NCBI GenBank assembly: GCA_034401795.1
Contig: JAVVLW010002724.1
Coordinates: 25,001-89,000, forward strand
Direction: 5' to 3'
Length of the DNA stretch: 64,000 nucleotides
Origin: Chaetoderma sp. LZ-2023a
Taxonomy: Eukaryota > Mollusca > Caudofoveata > Chaetodermatida > Chaetodermatidae
In this document: one piece after another, positions 45,032-55,904 of the stretch
Layout of the letters: each line of letters starts with the position of its first letter
Position numbering within the stretch: the stretch's first letter is position 1
Made by a program: the position numbers and the translations under genes
The notes under the pieces: generated by a model
What the model was told of the DNA's origin: nothing
The model's database searches: none
The model's input: only the letters and a program-made list of their open reading frames with translations

Positions 45032-45375
45032 TTACGTCATAAGTGTGTCGTGCAAAGGATGCTGGGATACCGTTTTCTTAGCAAACATTCTTGTCCCACT
45101 TAGAATAGTTTTGTAGAGCGTCCCATTGAAACTATTTTCCGCCTCTGCTACAGAACATAAGGTTGGATACAGTTCTAAAGTGGTTTCACAATACTGTAGC
45201 ATTGGTGGTTCGGTTTCACCAGGCAGAGAGAACAAGGAACCCGTCCTGTGGTAGTGTTCACACGTCGTCCACCATGATGTCTTTATTTGGCCAGTCTTCT
45301 GATACCGCTTCCATGCCATGGAGATGACATTCTGATTGACTCCTAGACTTTGATGCATCAGTCACCCGGTAGCTC
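45032..45375 (-). pseudogene. Tc1-like transposase N-terminal relic
   Basis: The frame 45032-45358 begins MHQSLGVNQNVISMAWKRYQ KTG split as LGVNQNVISMAWKRYQKTG, matching the LGVSQSVISRLW-RYQ-TG helix-turn-helix of Tc1/mariner DNA-binding domains. A neighbouring frame over about 45260-45230 reads GGRRVNTTTGR, like the GRPR-TT-R hook that follows in intact proteins, so a frameshift is present. The ARR/TVR block is only faint and the DDE catalytic domain is not found downstream. Function in intact relatives: binding of terminal inverted repeats and cut-and-paste transposition at TA. Confidence 0.6.
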
Positions 45376-45504
45376 TCAGCAGACCAATGTCATGAGAAAG
45401 TTCCTAATCACTCAGATGACATCTGTGGGGCATTATTACCCAAAGGTATCAGCGCATCCCTTCAGATACAATTAGAAAAGCAATTCATGAATCCATTTCC
45501 TCAG

Positions 45505-45815
45505 TCAATTATATGATGTCATAATCAACTACATGACGTGTAGGCTGATGTCATGATCATTATGTCACGAATGACTTGATTTAGTCCATCTTAAATACTT
45601 AATAGTCTGACACGTTTGTATGAATTGTATGTCTTTGCTATTTAATAAACATGCTGTTGAATACTTTGAAACTAATTTGATTGGGCACTGTTGCTGATAG
45701 GCAGCAACAGGACCCAGTCAAATTAGTTTCAAAATATTCACAAGCTTACCTGTATAGTTTTCTGAAAATTGATAGTCAGGGCGTTCAGAGATCAATTGAT
45801 GTCAGATATTTGAGT
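45505..45815 (-). mobile_element. Hairpin family B, reverse copy
   Basis: The tail block gatgtcataatcaactacat comes first. The hairpin at 45656-45740 has centre gctgataggcagc, arms tactttgaaactaatttgat / cagtcaaattagtttcaaaa, then gtatagttttctgaaaattg. The head is truncated at about 45815. Confidence 0.7.
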
Positions 45816-46002
45816 AGCAGATTAGCCAGATTCCTCCATCTACCTAGCACACATTAAACCAGCCAGCTGGCTGGTGCAAAGTAACATCAGTTTAGGGGCA
45901 TACTTACTGCCTGAATGACGTCATTGTTTACAATGGGGTAAATGCAGACAATGTAGGCGTATGTATGTCTTCATGTGAAAGCATGTATAAAAGCATGCAA
46001 AC

Positions 46003-46210
46003 CCTCCAATGGCCAAGTCGGACAAAATCAGTCTCTGAAGTTATCTTGAGGAATATCCACTTCCGGACAAAGAGAAGAGTATTTTCAAAAATGTACAAAT
46101 GGAATGTCTAGCTAGATAACCGATCCAGTCATTCCAGGGGTAAATTATCACAAAATACTCTTCTCTTGGCTGACAAATGAACATTTATTAAACGAAACAT
46201 TTTGATTTTC
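46003..46210 (+). mobile_element. Hairpin element A
   Basis: The left arm is ggacaaagagaagagtattt, the centre tagctagataaccgatcc and the right arm aatactcttctcttggctga. Diverged. Confidence 0.6.
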
Positions 46211-46496
46211 AGTTAAAACTGTAAATATATTAACCTTCAGCATTTGAGTTGCGATCCACTCGATAATTCGCTCTACTAACATTGAAGATATTTTTACCTA
46301 GCGCTGTACAAAATCCGATTATATCACTTTATATTTGCTAGTGTTTCTATGTGGCGTGCACAAAGGGAGCTAACTCCTGGAATAACGTCAAAGTAAGGTC
46401 GCTGCAGAGAAAAGGTCAACGTCTAACATAAAATTCTATATTTGTACTTCAGATACAGATTCAAATGATCAATAATTGATTTCATATTAACTCTTA
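46211..46496. other. Non-coding DNA between A and D hairpins
   Basis: No gene or recognised repeat. Confidence 0.4.
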
Positions 46497-46880
46497 GTTA
46501 AATCTTTCACTGACAAATCCATGAGAAAGTAATTTCTTTACGCTATACAACGTATTCTGTTGAATATTTTGAAATTAATTTGACTGGAAGCGGTTGCTGA
46601 AGGCAGCAACGGGCTTCCAGTCAGATTAATTTCAAAATATTCAAGTTTTCCAATATGGTTGCTTTAAAAATGAGATATGAGGAATTCATCGGTGAGAGGG
46701 TTAATATTTGTTCATTCAACTGTCTGTCTGCTGAATTTCAGCACGCTACATTTCCTATGGGATCTAACTCTGGATATGCTAATCCACCAAACAACTTTCA
46801 GCAACATTTTTCTCAAAATATTCAGCAGGTCCAGAGTTATTGCCCATTGAAATTATTGTCTAGTGGCTGGCAGAAATCAG
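46497..46880 (+). mobile_element. Hairpin element D followed by decayed C
   Basis: The D hairpin lies at 46557-46645 with arms gaatattttgaaattaattt / gattaatttcaaaatattca. From 46725 a decayed C copy is visible, with head gtctgctgaatttcagcacg and tail aatattcagcaggtccagag / ttattgcccattgaaattat. The plus frame 46655-46888 is repeat translation. Confidence 0.6.
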
Positions 46881-47159
46881 TGAGTTAAAGGGCAAGAGAA
46901 GACTGTTTAAGAAATTTACGACTAGAATGACTGGTTGCAGCCTGCAAAGGAACATACCTTAACCCCTCCAGTGTCAACTTAACTCTTCAAACTTCAAACC
47001 TTCTAGTTCAAACCAACCAAAATCAGCTACATACTGGTCTTGAGGCATGTCTATTTACAGACCAAGAGAAGATTATTTTTGAATATTTACCACTGGAATT
47101 AACCCAACATGAGATATGAACTGCTAATTTAAGGTAAAGGGAAAAATGCTATTAATTGA

Positions 47160-48712
47160 GAACAAGAGGTCCAAAAGGCTTGTATTGCTCACCTGGAACA
47201 TTTCAACTAGAAAGGCCATCGCCTATAAGTAGAATCCTTAGGTTTTGGCCAGAATTGCAACAAGAACTAGGTCAGTCAAGATTCCTCACAAGCAAATTAT
47301 CCATCAGGTTTACTTGAACAAACGTGGTTCAACTCTTGGTCCAGATGATATCATGAGTTCTGATTCAGTCCCCCAAGCTGTTTTGGAGAAGATTTTTAAA
47401 GCCATTTTTAAAAATTGGCCAAGATCCAAGATGGCCACCAGCCAAATTGGCTGATCGGCTTTGTTTGAACAAACCATGATCTCTACAGCCTAAGGATGCT
47501 TCCTACCAAATATAGTTGAAATCAGCCCAGTGGTTATCGAAAAGGCATTTAAAATTTCCTATGGCTTTAATATGGGGGATTTTGGTGGGAAAAAGTTCTG
47601 AGATGGCTTGCAAAAACCATTCATCTGACAGTTTCTAAAAAGGCAAATTTGAAATCAGAATACCCAAAAGCCTATAAAAAACAACTTTGGCTTCAAAATC
47701 CATCAAATAAAAAAATCCAATACACGCTACATTTTGATTGACCCACGGCACCATTTTATTTTATAAACTTTAATGGGCCTTAGTCCATAATCATATCTCC
47801 CAAATTTTGGCCTGATCCGTTCAGTGGTTCTGGAGAAGTTGTTTTTGCGAAAACTAGGACATTCACGATGGCCACCGAACCATTCGGCCAAACAACTTCC
47901 TTTGAACAAACTTAGTTCAGCTGTTGCCCTATATGATATTTCATGAGTTTTGAATCAATCCCCAAAGAGGTTACATGCAGAGCCCTTGAACAGATTTGGA
48001 TCCCTGTCCCATAATGATGTTTCTTACCAAATACAATCGAAATTGTACAAAATTGTTTTGGAGAAGACAATTTAAATTTCCTATTGCTTTAGCATGGGAG
48101 CTTATGGCAGGAAAATGGTAACTCTGGAATCAGAATATCCAAAACTAATTTTGGTTTCAAAATCTATCAAATAAAAAATACAATATGGCCACCAAACAGG
48201 CTACATTCTGATTGGACCACAGTGGCCATTTTTTTAATGTATCAACTTCCCTTGAACAGAGTTTAATAGCCCTTAGTCTATAATTTTATCTCCCAAATTT
48301 TGGCCCGATCCGTTCAGCAGTTCTGGAAAAGGTCGTGAAAACTAGGTCATCCAAGATGGCTGCTGAATTATTTGGCCAATCAACTTCCCTTGAATAAACA
48401 TGGTTTAGCTGTTGCCCTATATGATTTTCATGAGTTTTGAATCGATTCTCAAAATGGTTTCGGAGATTTTTAAAGACGTTTCTAAAAATTGGCCGAAATC
48501 CAAGATGGTTGCCAACCAAATTGGCTGATCAGCTTCCTTTGAACAAACATGGATTTGCATACTCTAAGGATGCTTCCTGTCAAATATAAATGCAATCGGC
48601 ATGGAGGTTCTTGAGAAGACATTCTTTGAAAGAAAAGGTTGACGGATGGACGACAGATGATGGAAGACAAGACGGTCGCCACATCATATTATGGCCAGGT
48701 CAGCTAAAAACC
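47160..48712 (+). repeat. Interspersed repeat E, subtype 2
   Basis: It opens with aacaagaggtccaaaaggct / tgtattgctcacctggaac and closes with cacatcatattatggccagg / tcagctaa. It has the same order of blocks as 38692-40433. Partial A copies (46890-46960, 47005-47100) lie just before it. Confidence 0.68.
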
Positions 48713-48714
48713 AT

Positions 48715-49195
48715 TATCGCACTGACCTTGACCTTTTGATGTCATGGTGATTGTGTAATGCCTGCCGTTATATGGAAGGAAGTGTCCAAATGTGGGCCAT
48801 GTATGCCTAACCAAACATGAGATATAAACTGCTAAGTTGTGCTAAGTGCAAAATATAAATGTTGATAAAAACTAGGTATTAGCAAAGACACAGTGCCGTT
48901 GACCTTTGACATTTTGACCACAAGGTGCCATGTGTCATCCTCCCTCATGACAAAGAAGCATGTGTCTAACTTTGTCTCCAGTATGATTAAGAAAACATGA
49001 GATATAAACAGTGAAGTTGAGCTACACACAAAGCATTACTTTTGATAAAAACACTTTCCCACAAGACCACAATAACCTTTGACCTTTTGACCCGAAGGAC
49101 ATGTGTGCCATGCTCTCTCATTATAAGGAAGCGTGTGTCCAAGTTTTGGTCCAGTATGCTTAACCAAACATGAGATAAACCCTTACTGTTGCCAT
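48715..49195 (+). repeat. Short satellite, three ~175-bp monomers
   Basis: Three monomers each contain a tgacctttgac..ttttgacc block (48722, 48898, 49075), a cat(g)tgtgtc..ttttg block and aaacatgagatataaac. Identity between monomers is moderate. Confidence 0.7.
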
Positions 49196-49515
49196 TGGCA
49201 CATATTATATAATGTTTTCACGATAACAACATTTGTGTCTTCAAATTCGAGTTCAGTGTTCAAAGTAAAATTCTCATGGCAATGTGGCATTTCACGCTTC
49301 GATAAGTATTATTCACTCAATCCCTGCACCCATACCAGAATAAATTATTTAAAATAAAGATTATGTTGCCTATTACAATGTTTATTTGTTACTGTTAGAC
49401 TCGAGTGGTTTGACCAAGCCATTAAATCCAACATATTATGACTACATGTAGCAATGTTCTATAATAAGACCGTATAACAGTATTTTGTCATTGTTCGTAT
49501 AATTGTATTGTTATT
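49196..49515. other. Non-coding AT-rich DNA
   Basis: No gene; the plus frame 49133-49357 begins inside the satellite and has no domain. Confidence 0.4.
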
Positions 49516-49517
49516 GT

Positions 49518-50305
49518 TATAATAATCCCCACATTTTTTGAAGAAAAGTGGGGATTATGTCGTGCAACCCGTGTGTCTGCTGAAAATTGATTGTAATACA
49601 TCTCTGAACCTATTGGACGGAATTCAACAAAATTTGCCATGTGTGTTTCCTAGAAATTGGTTGTAATACATCTTGTTCGAAATCACTGGCCAGAATTCAA
49701 TCAAATTTGGTATGTAAGTTACCCATATCAATGTGGAGTGCATGAGCACATTTAGATTTGGCCCGGCCACAAGGAGTGGGTGGGAGTCAAAAGGTCAATA
49801 ATTTAATTACAATGCAACTCCTTCGAAACTGTTTGATGGAATTCAACCAAATTTGGTATGTAATTTACCCATATCAATATGGAGTGCATGAGCACATTTA
49901 GATTTCACCCCGCCCTCAGGTGTGTGTGGGAGTGGGATAAAAAGGTCAAGAAATTGATTGTAATGCAACTCTGAAAACATTGGGCGGAATTCAACCAAAT
50001 TTAGCATGCGAGTTACCCATATTAATGTGGAGTGGATGAGCACATTTACATTTGGCCCCGCCCACAGAGGGTGGGAGATTGGGTAAAAAAGGTTATGAAA
50101 TTAATTGTAATGCAACTCCTCTGACACTGTTGGACGAAATTCAACAAATATTGTATGCGAGTTACCCATATGATTGTGGAGTGAAAAGGACATTTACATT
50201 TCACTCTGCAACTGGCATCATGGTTGTGGGGCAAAGCATTCAAATGTTCAAAGCGGTGAAAGTCGGGATTTGCAACGACACATCATCGACCGAGCAATCT
50301 AGTTG
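49518..50305 (+). repeat. Pearl-like repeat F, best copy
   Basis: The 5' end is a hairpin, ataatccccac ... gtggggattat (49521-49558), then gtcgtgcaacccgtgtgtct. Four monomers of about 155 bp follow (gattgtaatgcaactcc, ttcaaccaaatttggtatg, gttacccatatcaatgtgg, agtgcatgagcacatttaga, and ggtcaa blocks). The 3' end gatttgcaacgacacatcat / cgaccgagcaatctagtt recurs at 61225-61260. The layout (unique head, internal tandem core, conserved tail with short palindrome) is that of pearl/HINE elements described in bivalves. No protein is encoded. Confidence 0.65.
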
Positions 50306-50629
50306 TAGAGATGGTTTGGTGCAGCTTTCTTGCTACTGTCAAATCTCCTTGCTTTTTGATTGTTATTGTGTCTAGCTAGCCCAATCCATCAAAACTATAT
50401 CTAGTTTACTTTGATAAATTTATGTGACATCTGAGATGTGAGAATATTATGTGGTTTCACAGAATTTGTCTTGTCCCTGTTGATTTCAATTTGGCACCTG
50501 ATAGAAAGCATACATGACATATGTGAATCTCTAGTGTCCTCATGCCATATTTCTTTGAATCATGTCTTATCTCCTCAAATACCATCACAACTGCTTCATT
50601 AATTTAATGGAGGGAGGAAGTAGCATTAT
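50306..50629. other. Non-coding spacer upstream of the 50.6-kb frame
   Basis: No repeat family recognised. It could contain upstream or intron sequence of whatever the 50.63-51.53 kb frame belonged to. No splice site was assigned. Confidence 0.35.
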
Positions 50630-51527
50630 TTGTGCCCACGCTCACACCATTTCAACAGTGACTGGTTTGAGCACATGCGATGTCAATGCCGCATGTCACA
50701 GTTAATGGAACATGATGATTTCTGCTTAGTACAGTTTGCCGATATAATACAGGACACAACTTTTGATGCCTATCCCATTTCTCCAGATGATGTCTGCGAA
50801 AGCATCATCGTTGAGACTTTTCTATGGGATGTGGATAATCGGAAGGCGGCCATGCTTGCCATGGATCAGGAACCATTGATGCTGCTGATGGCTCTAGATT
50901 TAGTAGTATGTCATATGTCAACAGCGCATGGTATTGGAGCATAGACCTGAGACACGATCTTCCACATCATTCTGTGAGCATGACCTTTCCATACCCATAA
51001 TGATGCCTTCATCAGCAACGCCACACAGCATGGATCATATTATGTCGGACATACCAACTGCTGATCTACTTCATGCCTTGCCCCTGATGCATCAACCGCA
51101 GGCCCTTTCAGCTGATCTGTTTCCTTCACAACTGACAGTCTCTGGGTTAGTAAAGGAAGAGCCACATGACGATGCACAGAGATTACTTGCATGTCATAGA
51201 GACAGACAGGTTGAGCCATGTGTTGTTAAGATGCCAAATCCAGAACCACCTGTATCTCTGAAACAGAAACCTAATATACATCAGAAATAGAAACCTGATA
51301 TGCATCAGTCAACTTCGTTTGTTGAGATACTAGTTAAGCCATGTGCATTGGAGATGGCTCGAGCTGAACGACAACTAATTGACCTGCCTTTAGAAATGGC
51401 ACAGTCAGCATCGGTAAAGGATGAGCCACCTGATGTTGGCTCAGCACATAGCAACCCGCAGATTGACAAAGGGCCAAGGAGAATGGAGTTGGTCGGAAAC
51501 AAGTTGCAACCAGTAGACTTACCTTGA
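50630..51527 (+). pseudogene. Broken open frame of unknown family (~295 codons)
   Basis: Three consecutive plus-strand frames read as one damaged gene or exon. Part 1 (50630-50944) is acidic and helical (SPDDVCESIIVETFLWDVDN, then Leu/Met-rich). A frame change near 50930 leads to part 2 (50928-51290). An in-frame TAG at 51288 separates it from part 3 (51300-51523), which stays in the same frame as part 2. Two short acidic motifs, VKEEPHDD and VKDEPPDV, fit the psi-K-x-E sumoylation pattern seen in transcription factors. I do not recognise the family. It is not obviously related to the mobile elements here, so it may be a decayed host gene, a retrocopy or a chance frame. Confidence 0.4.
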
Positions 51528-51928
51528 ACAGTAAAATGGTCAATACAAGTCAAAGAGGGGTCACCTTATATAGGCTCTGTGTATCATGACATTTGTATTA
51601 TTTAAAGGAAATTTAAGACATATGCTGGAGAGACGGCCAGCAGAGCTGAGGCCACTTAGTCTGCCATTACCAGCACTTATATCACTGAAATGAGCCACCT
51701 GATTTATGTCCATCACATCAGTAGTTTTCTGGCTTCCGTGTTAAATGTCAGTTCCCGACATGCAGTTCAGATCCTTGTATGAGATCAGGAATTGATCCAT
51801 CATAATGTGTCAGCGCCAAGGATGAAATTTGATTACAGGTTTCTGAACACTTTGCGTATGATCCCGGCTGACACACTACTGATGGTTATGATGTTCTCAT
51901 CCAAGTGGCTTGGCTCGGCAGGTCCTTT

Positions 51929-52045
51929 GAAGCCAGTCTTCTGATTTAGCAGATGCGCTTGATGTAAACAAGCTACGCACGCTCTTGGAAGCCAATCTTC
52001 TGATTTAGCAGATGCGCTTGATGTAAATAGTCCGTTGTAACTACT
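51929..52045 (+). repeat. 59-bp tandem duplication
   Basis: agccagtcttctgatttagc / agatgcgcttgatgtaaa recurs after 59 bases as gccaatcttctgatttagca / gatgcgcttgatgtaaa. Confidence 0.9.
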
Positions 52046-52104
52046 TGTACTTATAGCTTGCACTCTTTAACCTATGAGTTTTCTCATCACATGCGATCTA
52101 TGTG

Positions 52105-52502
52105 ACAATTGGCCGTTCCAGTTGCTAAGCCCCGCCCACCTCTAGCTAAGCTTCACCCACACTTCAACGTGTTCAGATTAATTGATCGCTAAATGCCCTA
52201 ATTATTAATTTCCTCAAAACTATACAGGTAAGCTGTTGAATATTTTGTAACTACTTTTACTTCGTGCTGTTACTGCCTATGGCAGCATCAGCGCCCAGTC
52301 AAATTAGTTCTAAAGTATTCAACAAAATATTTATTAAATAGTAAATACATACAATTAGTACAACAACACATAGTCCCTCTTCAAATATGTATTCCTGACG
52401 TACTTATCTACGTCATAATGACATCATTGATTTTGATGTCACTCTATACGCCATGTAGTTGACTATGATGTGATACGATGGATGGATAAACTTGGAAAGG
52501 TC
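52105..52502 (+). mobile_element. Hairpin family B, complete copy
   Basis: The head is cctctagctaagcttcaccc. The hairpin lies at about 52228-52325 with centre actgcctatggcagc, arms gttgaatattttgtaactac / tagttctaaagtattcaaca. The tail contains gacgtacttatctacgtcat and ttttgatgtcactc. Confidence 0.72.
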
Positions 52503-54170
52503 TATAATGAGATGTGTTTCCATGAGGCTAGAATAAACTGGTCCTCTGAGGTTTGTCACAATTGTTTATTCAAATTTAGTTTGTGCATTCTGTTGGTATC
52601 GTTTTCCGATAGCTCCCTTTCATACTTAGGCCAGATGACACTATTGTCTTACCTTCTTCATCTCTTTTTAGTTGGAGTGAACCCATTGGATGCATCACAT
52701 TGACCAATGTATATGTCAACCGATAGGTTGATAAATTGTCTTTATTTGTGAGTGGTTTTGTTGTTTTGATCACTTGATTCCAAACTCCTTCCTAGTAGGC
52801 TCATCCAGCCGAGTTGCACTGCTTGCTGTTTCCACTGATCCAATTTCTCATTATTAATTCTCATAGTCTCCTAAGGCTTCGTCGCATAGGCCCATGAGGG
52901 TGATGCATACCTGTCGCATTGCTGAACCCTACTTGCAATGAGGGATGTCGCATGTTTTCTGAACTAACTTCTCAGTCTCATCTAACTACTTGGTATTTAG
53001 GCCTGAGAATTAATATCATCTGTGGCAAGGTTCCGCTTGCTCGTCGATAGTAATTCTCATGGCCATGTTCAGTTAATCATCTTTGAGGTGTTAGTAGATA
53101 TTCATATTTTGTACAAATTTACACCATTGCTATTCAGTTATTATATATATTAGTCAGCTGTTTAAGACTTTTGTTGTGGCTGAATTTGTCTGGCCCTTAG
53201 AAATCCCTTTCTGATTAAATTCAGCCTTGTTACAGTTACTTCCTATGGATTATTGTTCTGGCTCTTGGAGTATTCCTTTAGTAACTTAGTTTCACCAAGC
53301 ATAGGTCAGACACCTTCTTATAACTCAGATGTCCCGCGCCCACCCCATGCAAATAATTCTAGTTCTGAGTAGGACAAGTCAGCAAAATAGCAAGGCACAA
53401 AAATAATTTAAATTATGATCAGCAGCTTATTTTATTAAATGTAGTCAATTAGTTATGACATATCCTCCATGAAGCTTGAATAAACTGGCCTTTGAAGCAC
53501 TTTCATTACATGTACATGTCTTTAAGAATTTTAGTGGGCACATTCACATGCTGATCATAAATACATAAATATGTTGTAGTTTGCTGACATTCACATTTAA
53601 AACTGTTGTTGTTCTTGTCACTTCCTGAAAGTGTACATGTTTTTCTTCTACATCATATGAAATCATACTTGAGCATATGTGATCTGTGTGGCAATGTTTG
53701 GGTGGCCCGATGAGATCATATTTTCAGGCTTTGACTCTTAAACATCAGTGCAAAATCGTGATTCAAAATCTTAATGTAATCATCACAGACATATGAAGAC
53801 TGCGTGGCAATACTTGATTGGCTCGAGGTCATGTATGTTACAGCTTTTATTTCCAATGACACCTACTCAGCATGCACAACACTTTTGTGGCTTGGGTACA
53901 CTGATCCTTGAGCCCCTCTGCATGGCTTAATCTCAGCTACTAACGCTTCACAAATTAACACTTCTGGTGCATGATACTCTTGCGGCTTGAGTATACCATG
54001 GTCCTAGCGACCCGCTGCACCACTTCTCTACTAATAACTATTCTTACTCTGCAAGTGTATAGCTTCTGCAACTTTAGTACCATGCTCCTTGTGTCATTCT
54101 GTCCGGAACTTCTATAGCGTCTTGCTTTTCCCACTCGGAAGTCTGACAGAATACCATGGAATTATACCAG
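52503..54170. other. Unassigned non-coding DNA
   Basis: About 1.7 kb. The frames 52470-52703 (+) and 52576-52773 (-) overlap on opposite strands without domains. Toward the right end, gtccggaacttctatagcgt and ctcggaagtctgacagaata may be the far side of the DIRS-like fragment, but no terminal repeat was found. Confidence 0.4.
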
Positions 54171-54175
54171 CTGTC

Positions 54176-54544
54176 CTAAAATATTATAGGGTAGAAGATA
54201 GAGAAGCCATCAGATGAAGCATTTCTCCCAGTGGGTGGTCTGTCTGACTTGATCCGGTACACAGGCCTCACAAAAAGCTTTTTCAGAAGTGGATACCAGA
54301 TCTGATTTTTCCAGTCTGGTAATATCAGAATTCCTATTGCGTGATCTTTCTGAACCTTCCATAAAATCTTTAGAATGACGCAAAACGGTGGAACGGCATA
54401 AAATCTGAAAATTTTCCAATCAATAGTTAATGCATCCACAGTCACCGCCTCAGGATCTGGTCCCCATGACACAAATGGTTTAATTTTATAATTTAGACGA
54501 CTCGCAAAAAGATCAATATCACAATCAAATTTAAAATGGCGCAT
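54176..54544 (-). pseudogene. DIRS-like pol: domain after RNase H
   Basis: The frame contains DIDLFASRLNYKIKPFVSWG, DPEAVTVDALTIDW, FYAVPPF and ILILPDWKNQIWYPLL, the ordered blocks (DLFAS, P-DP-A--VDAL--W, YAFPPF, P-W--Q-WYP-L) found between RNase H and tyrosine recombinase in DIRS-group elements. It is separated from the RNase H frame by a frameshift near 54545. The recombinase that should follow is not found below 54176. Confidence 0.75.
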
Positions 54545-54891
54545 AACATTATGAAACTTACTATGACCCTAACCCTAGTCCATTCTGTTCGATCATTAAA
54601 AATTATTGACTTTAAATCAGCTGATAAGAAATTGTTCCTCTCTATACACCATAACCAAATATCTTTAGCTATCACATGGCATTTAAGTGACTTTGTACCG
54701 CCCATGTGATTAACATAAGAAACAGCTGTTGCATTATCAGTCCTGACCAAAATATGTTTATGTTTTTCAGGAACTAAAGACTGAAGACCAAAAAGAACTG
54801 CTTTTAATTCTAATTCATTTATATGATTCGCTGATTCCATGCTTTTCCATCGACCATCTGTCTTTTGAGATTGTCTTACTGCCCCCACCAT
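54493..54891 (-). pseudogene. DIRS-like RNase H
   Basis: ANHINELELKAVLFGLQSL carries the conserved Glu and ILVRTDNATAVSYVNHMGG the conserved Asp, as in DIRS RNase H. The first acidic strand (TDAS-type) is lost or diverged at the N-terminus. After EWTRVR the frame is out of register, and the true continuation lies in 54176-54544. Confidence 0.78.
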
Positions 54892-54892
54892 C

Positions 54893-55183
54893 TTATATAA
54901 TATAATATAAAAATATTAGAAATAAACTCCCCTTCACAATATTCACATTCCACCACCCCCCCCTGTCCAAAAATGATTTAATTGCAACATCTATGACAGC
55001 AGTTTCATCTGCATTAAATTCAATAGGAGAAGGAGGGTGTAACTGTTGAGGAAAACTATCAAACTGTAGTCTGTATCCTGAAACAGTTTCCAAAATAAAT
55101 GAATCTGAAGTCAATTCTTTCCATTTTCCTAAAATATTGTCTAATGTTACCAGCTTTAAATTGAGAATAATCATTATCATCAA
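54893..55183 (-). pseudogene. DIRS-like RT N-terminal piece
   Basis: WKELTSDSFILETVSGYRLQ followed by FDSFPQQLHPPSPIEF and AVIDVAIKSFLDRGG is the segment preceding RT motif 1 in DIRS-group polymerases. The YxDD-bearing palm is absent; the frame stops two bases before the RNase H frame begins, implying an internal deletion of roughly the whole palm region. Confidence 0.72.
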
Positions 55184-55340
55184 GTGGTATGCATTGTATC
55201 TGATTTACTTCATCTGAGCCAGATGACGAAAACTGGTTCCTCGACTGCTGTTGCCTTGGGGTGACGCACGGTTCGACTGATGGGACTGCTGCTGTCCCAC
55301 GAATCCGCCTAAAAATGATGCCAAGTATTCCTATGCTTAT

Positions 55341-55767
55341 TCAAATTTTGCAGTCCAAGTTTATATCCGGTTGTTGTATATGGATGATATCTGTCACTGT
55401 GAGCTCCGCGAAACCGAAACTTTCAATGGCTTCATCGCGAATGTGCATTCGCTCTCATGGAATTCAAGAAATTTGATTAATGGGTATAATATACAGACGT
55501 ATGTGGATAAAACGGGTCTAGTGTGGCAATACTCCCACTTGAACAGCATTTCTTAAAATACAACCACTTAATAGTAAAACAATGCAAATTATGAACTTCA
55601 CAAAGATTAAAATTGCAAACATAAACAGAACTAACAACTTTCACAGAATGCCAGAGTATTCAGTAGGCTCGGGCACTGTTGTGTTGTGTAATCTTAGCGA
55701 TGTCGGTAACTGATTCATTCGTTTGATATCTGCACTATAAATTATTGTTGTGCAGCGCTCAGCGCTG
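55341..55767. other. Non-coding DNA
   Basis: Two overlapping plus frames (55261-55476, 55371-55556) have no recognised domain. Confidence 0.4.
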
Positions 55768-55770
55768 TTA

Positions 55771-55901
55771 GGCCCGATTTATAAGTTAAACTTCTCTTGT
55801 GGCATTCCAGCTAAATCTGCCTGAAAATGACAGAGTCTGCTTTATTTGAACCAGTCATCATTAGTGCGGCGCGAGAGAAAGCTTGACTTATAAAACGGGC
55901 C
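55771..55901. mobile_element. Harbinger-like MITE
   Basis: 131 bp with imperfect terminal inverted repeats of about 25 bp (ggcccgatttataagttaaa at the left; the right end reads, inverted, ggcccgttttataagtcaag). It is flanked by TTA on both sides (55768-55770, 55902-55904). TTA/TWA duplications are typical of PIF/Harbinger. It encodes nothing. Confidence 0.75.
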
Positions 55902-55904
55902 TTA

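Larger units (their letters stand above)
54176..55340 (-). mobile_element. Second DIRS-like retrotransposon fragment
   Basis: A minus-strand relic unrelated in sequence to the 7-15 kb element but of the same pol type. A Gln/Ser-rich linker (about 55330-55190) leads to the RT N-terminus (54893-55183), then RNase H (54493-54891), then the downstream domain (54176-54544). There is no recombinase, gag or terminal repeat in view. The RT catalytic core between the RT N-terminus and RNase H is missing. Confidence 0.78.
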
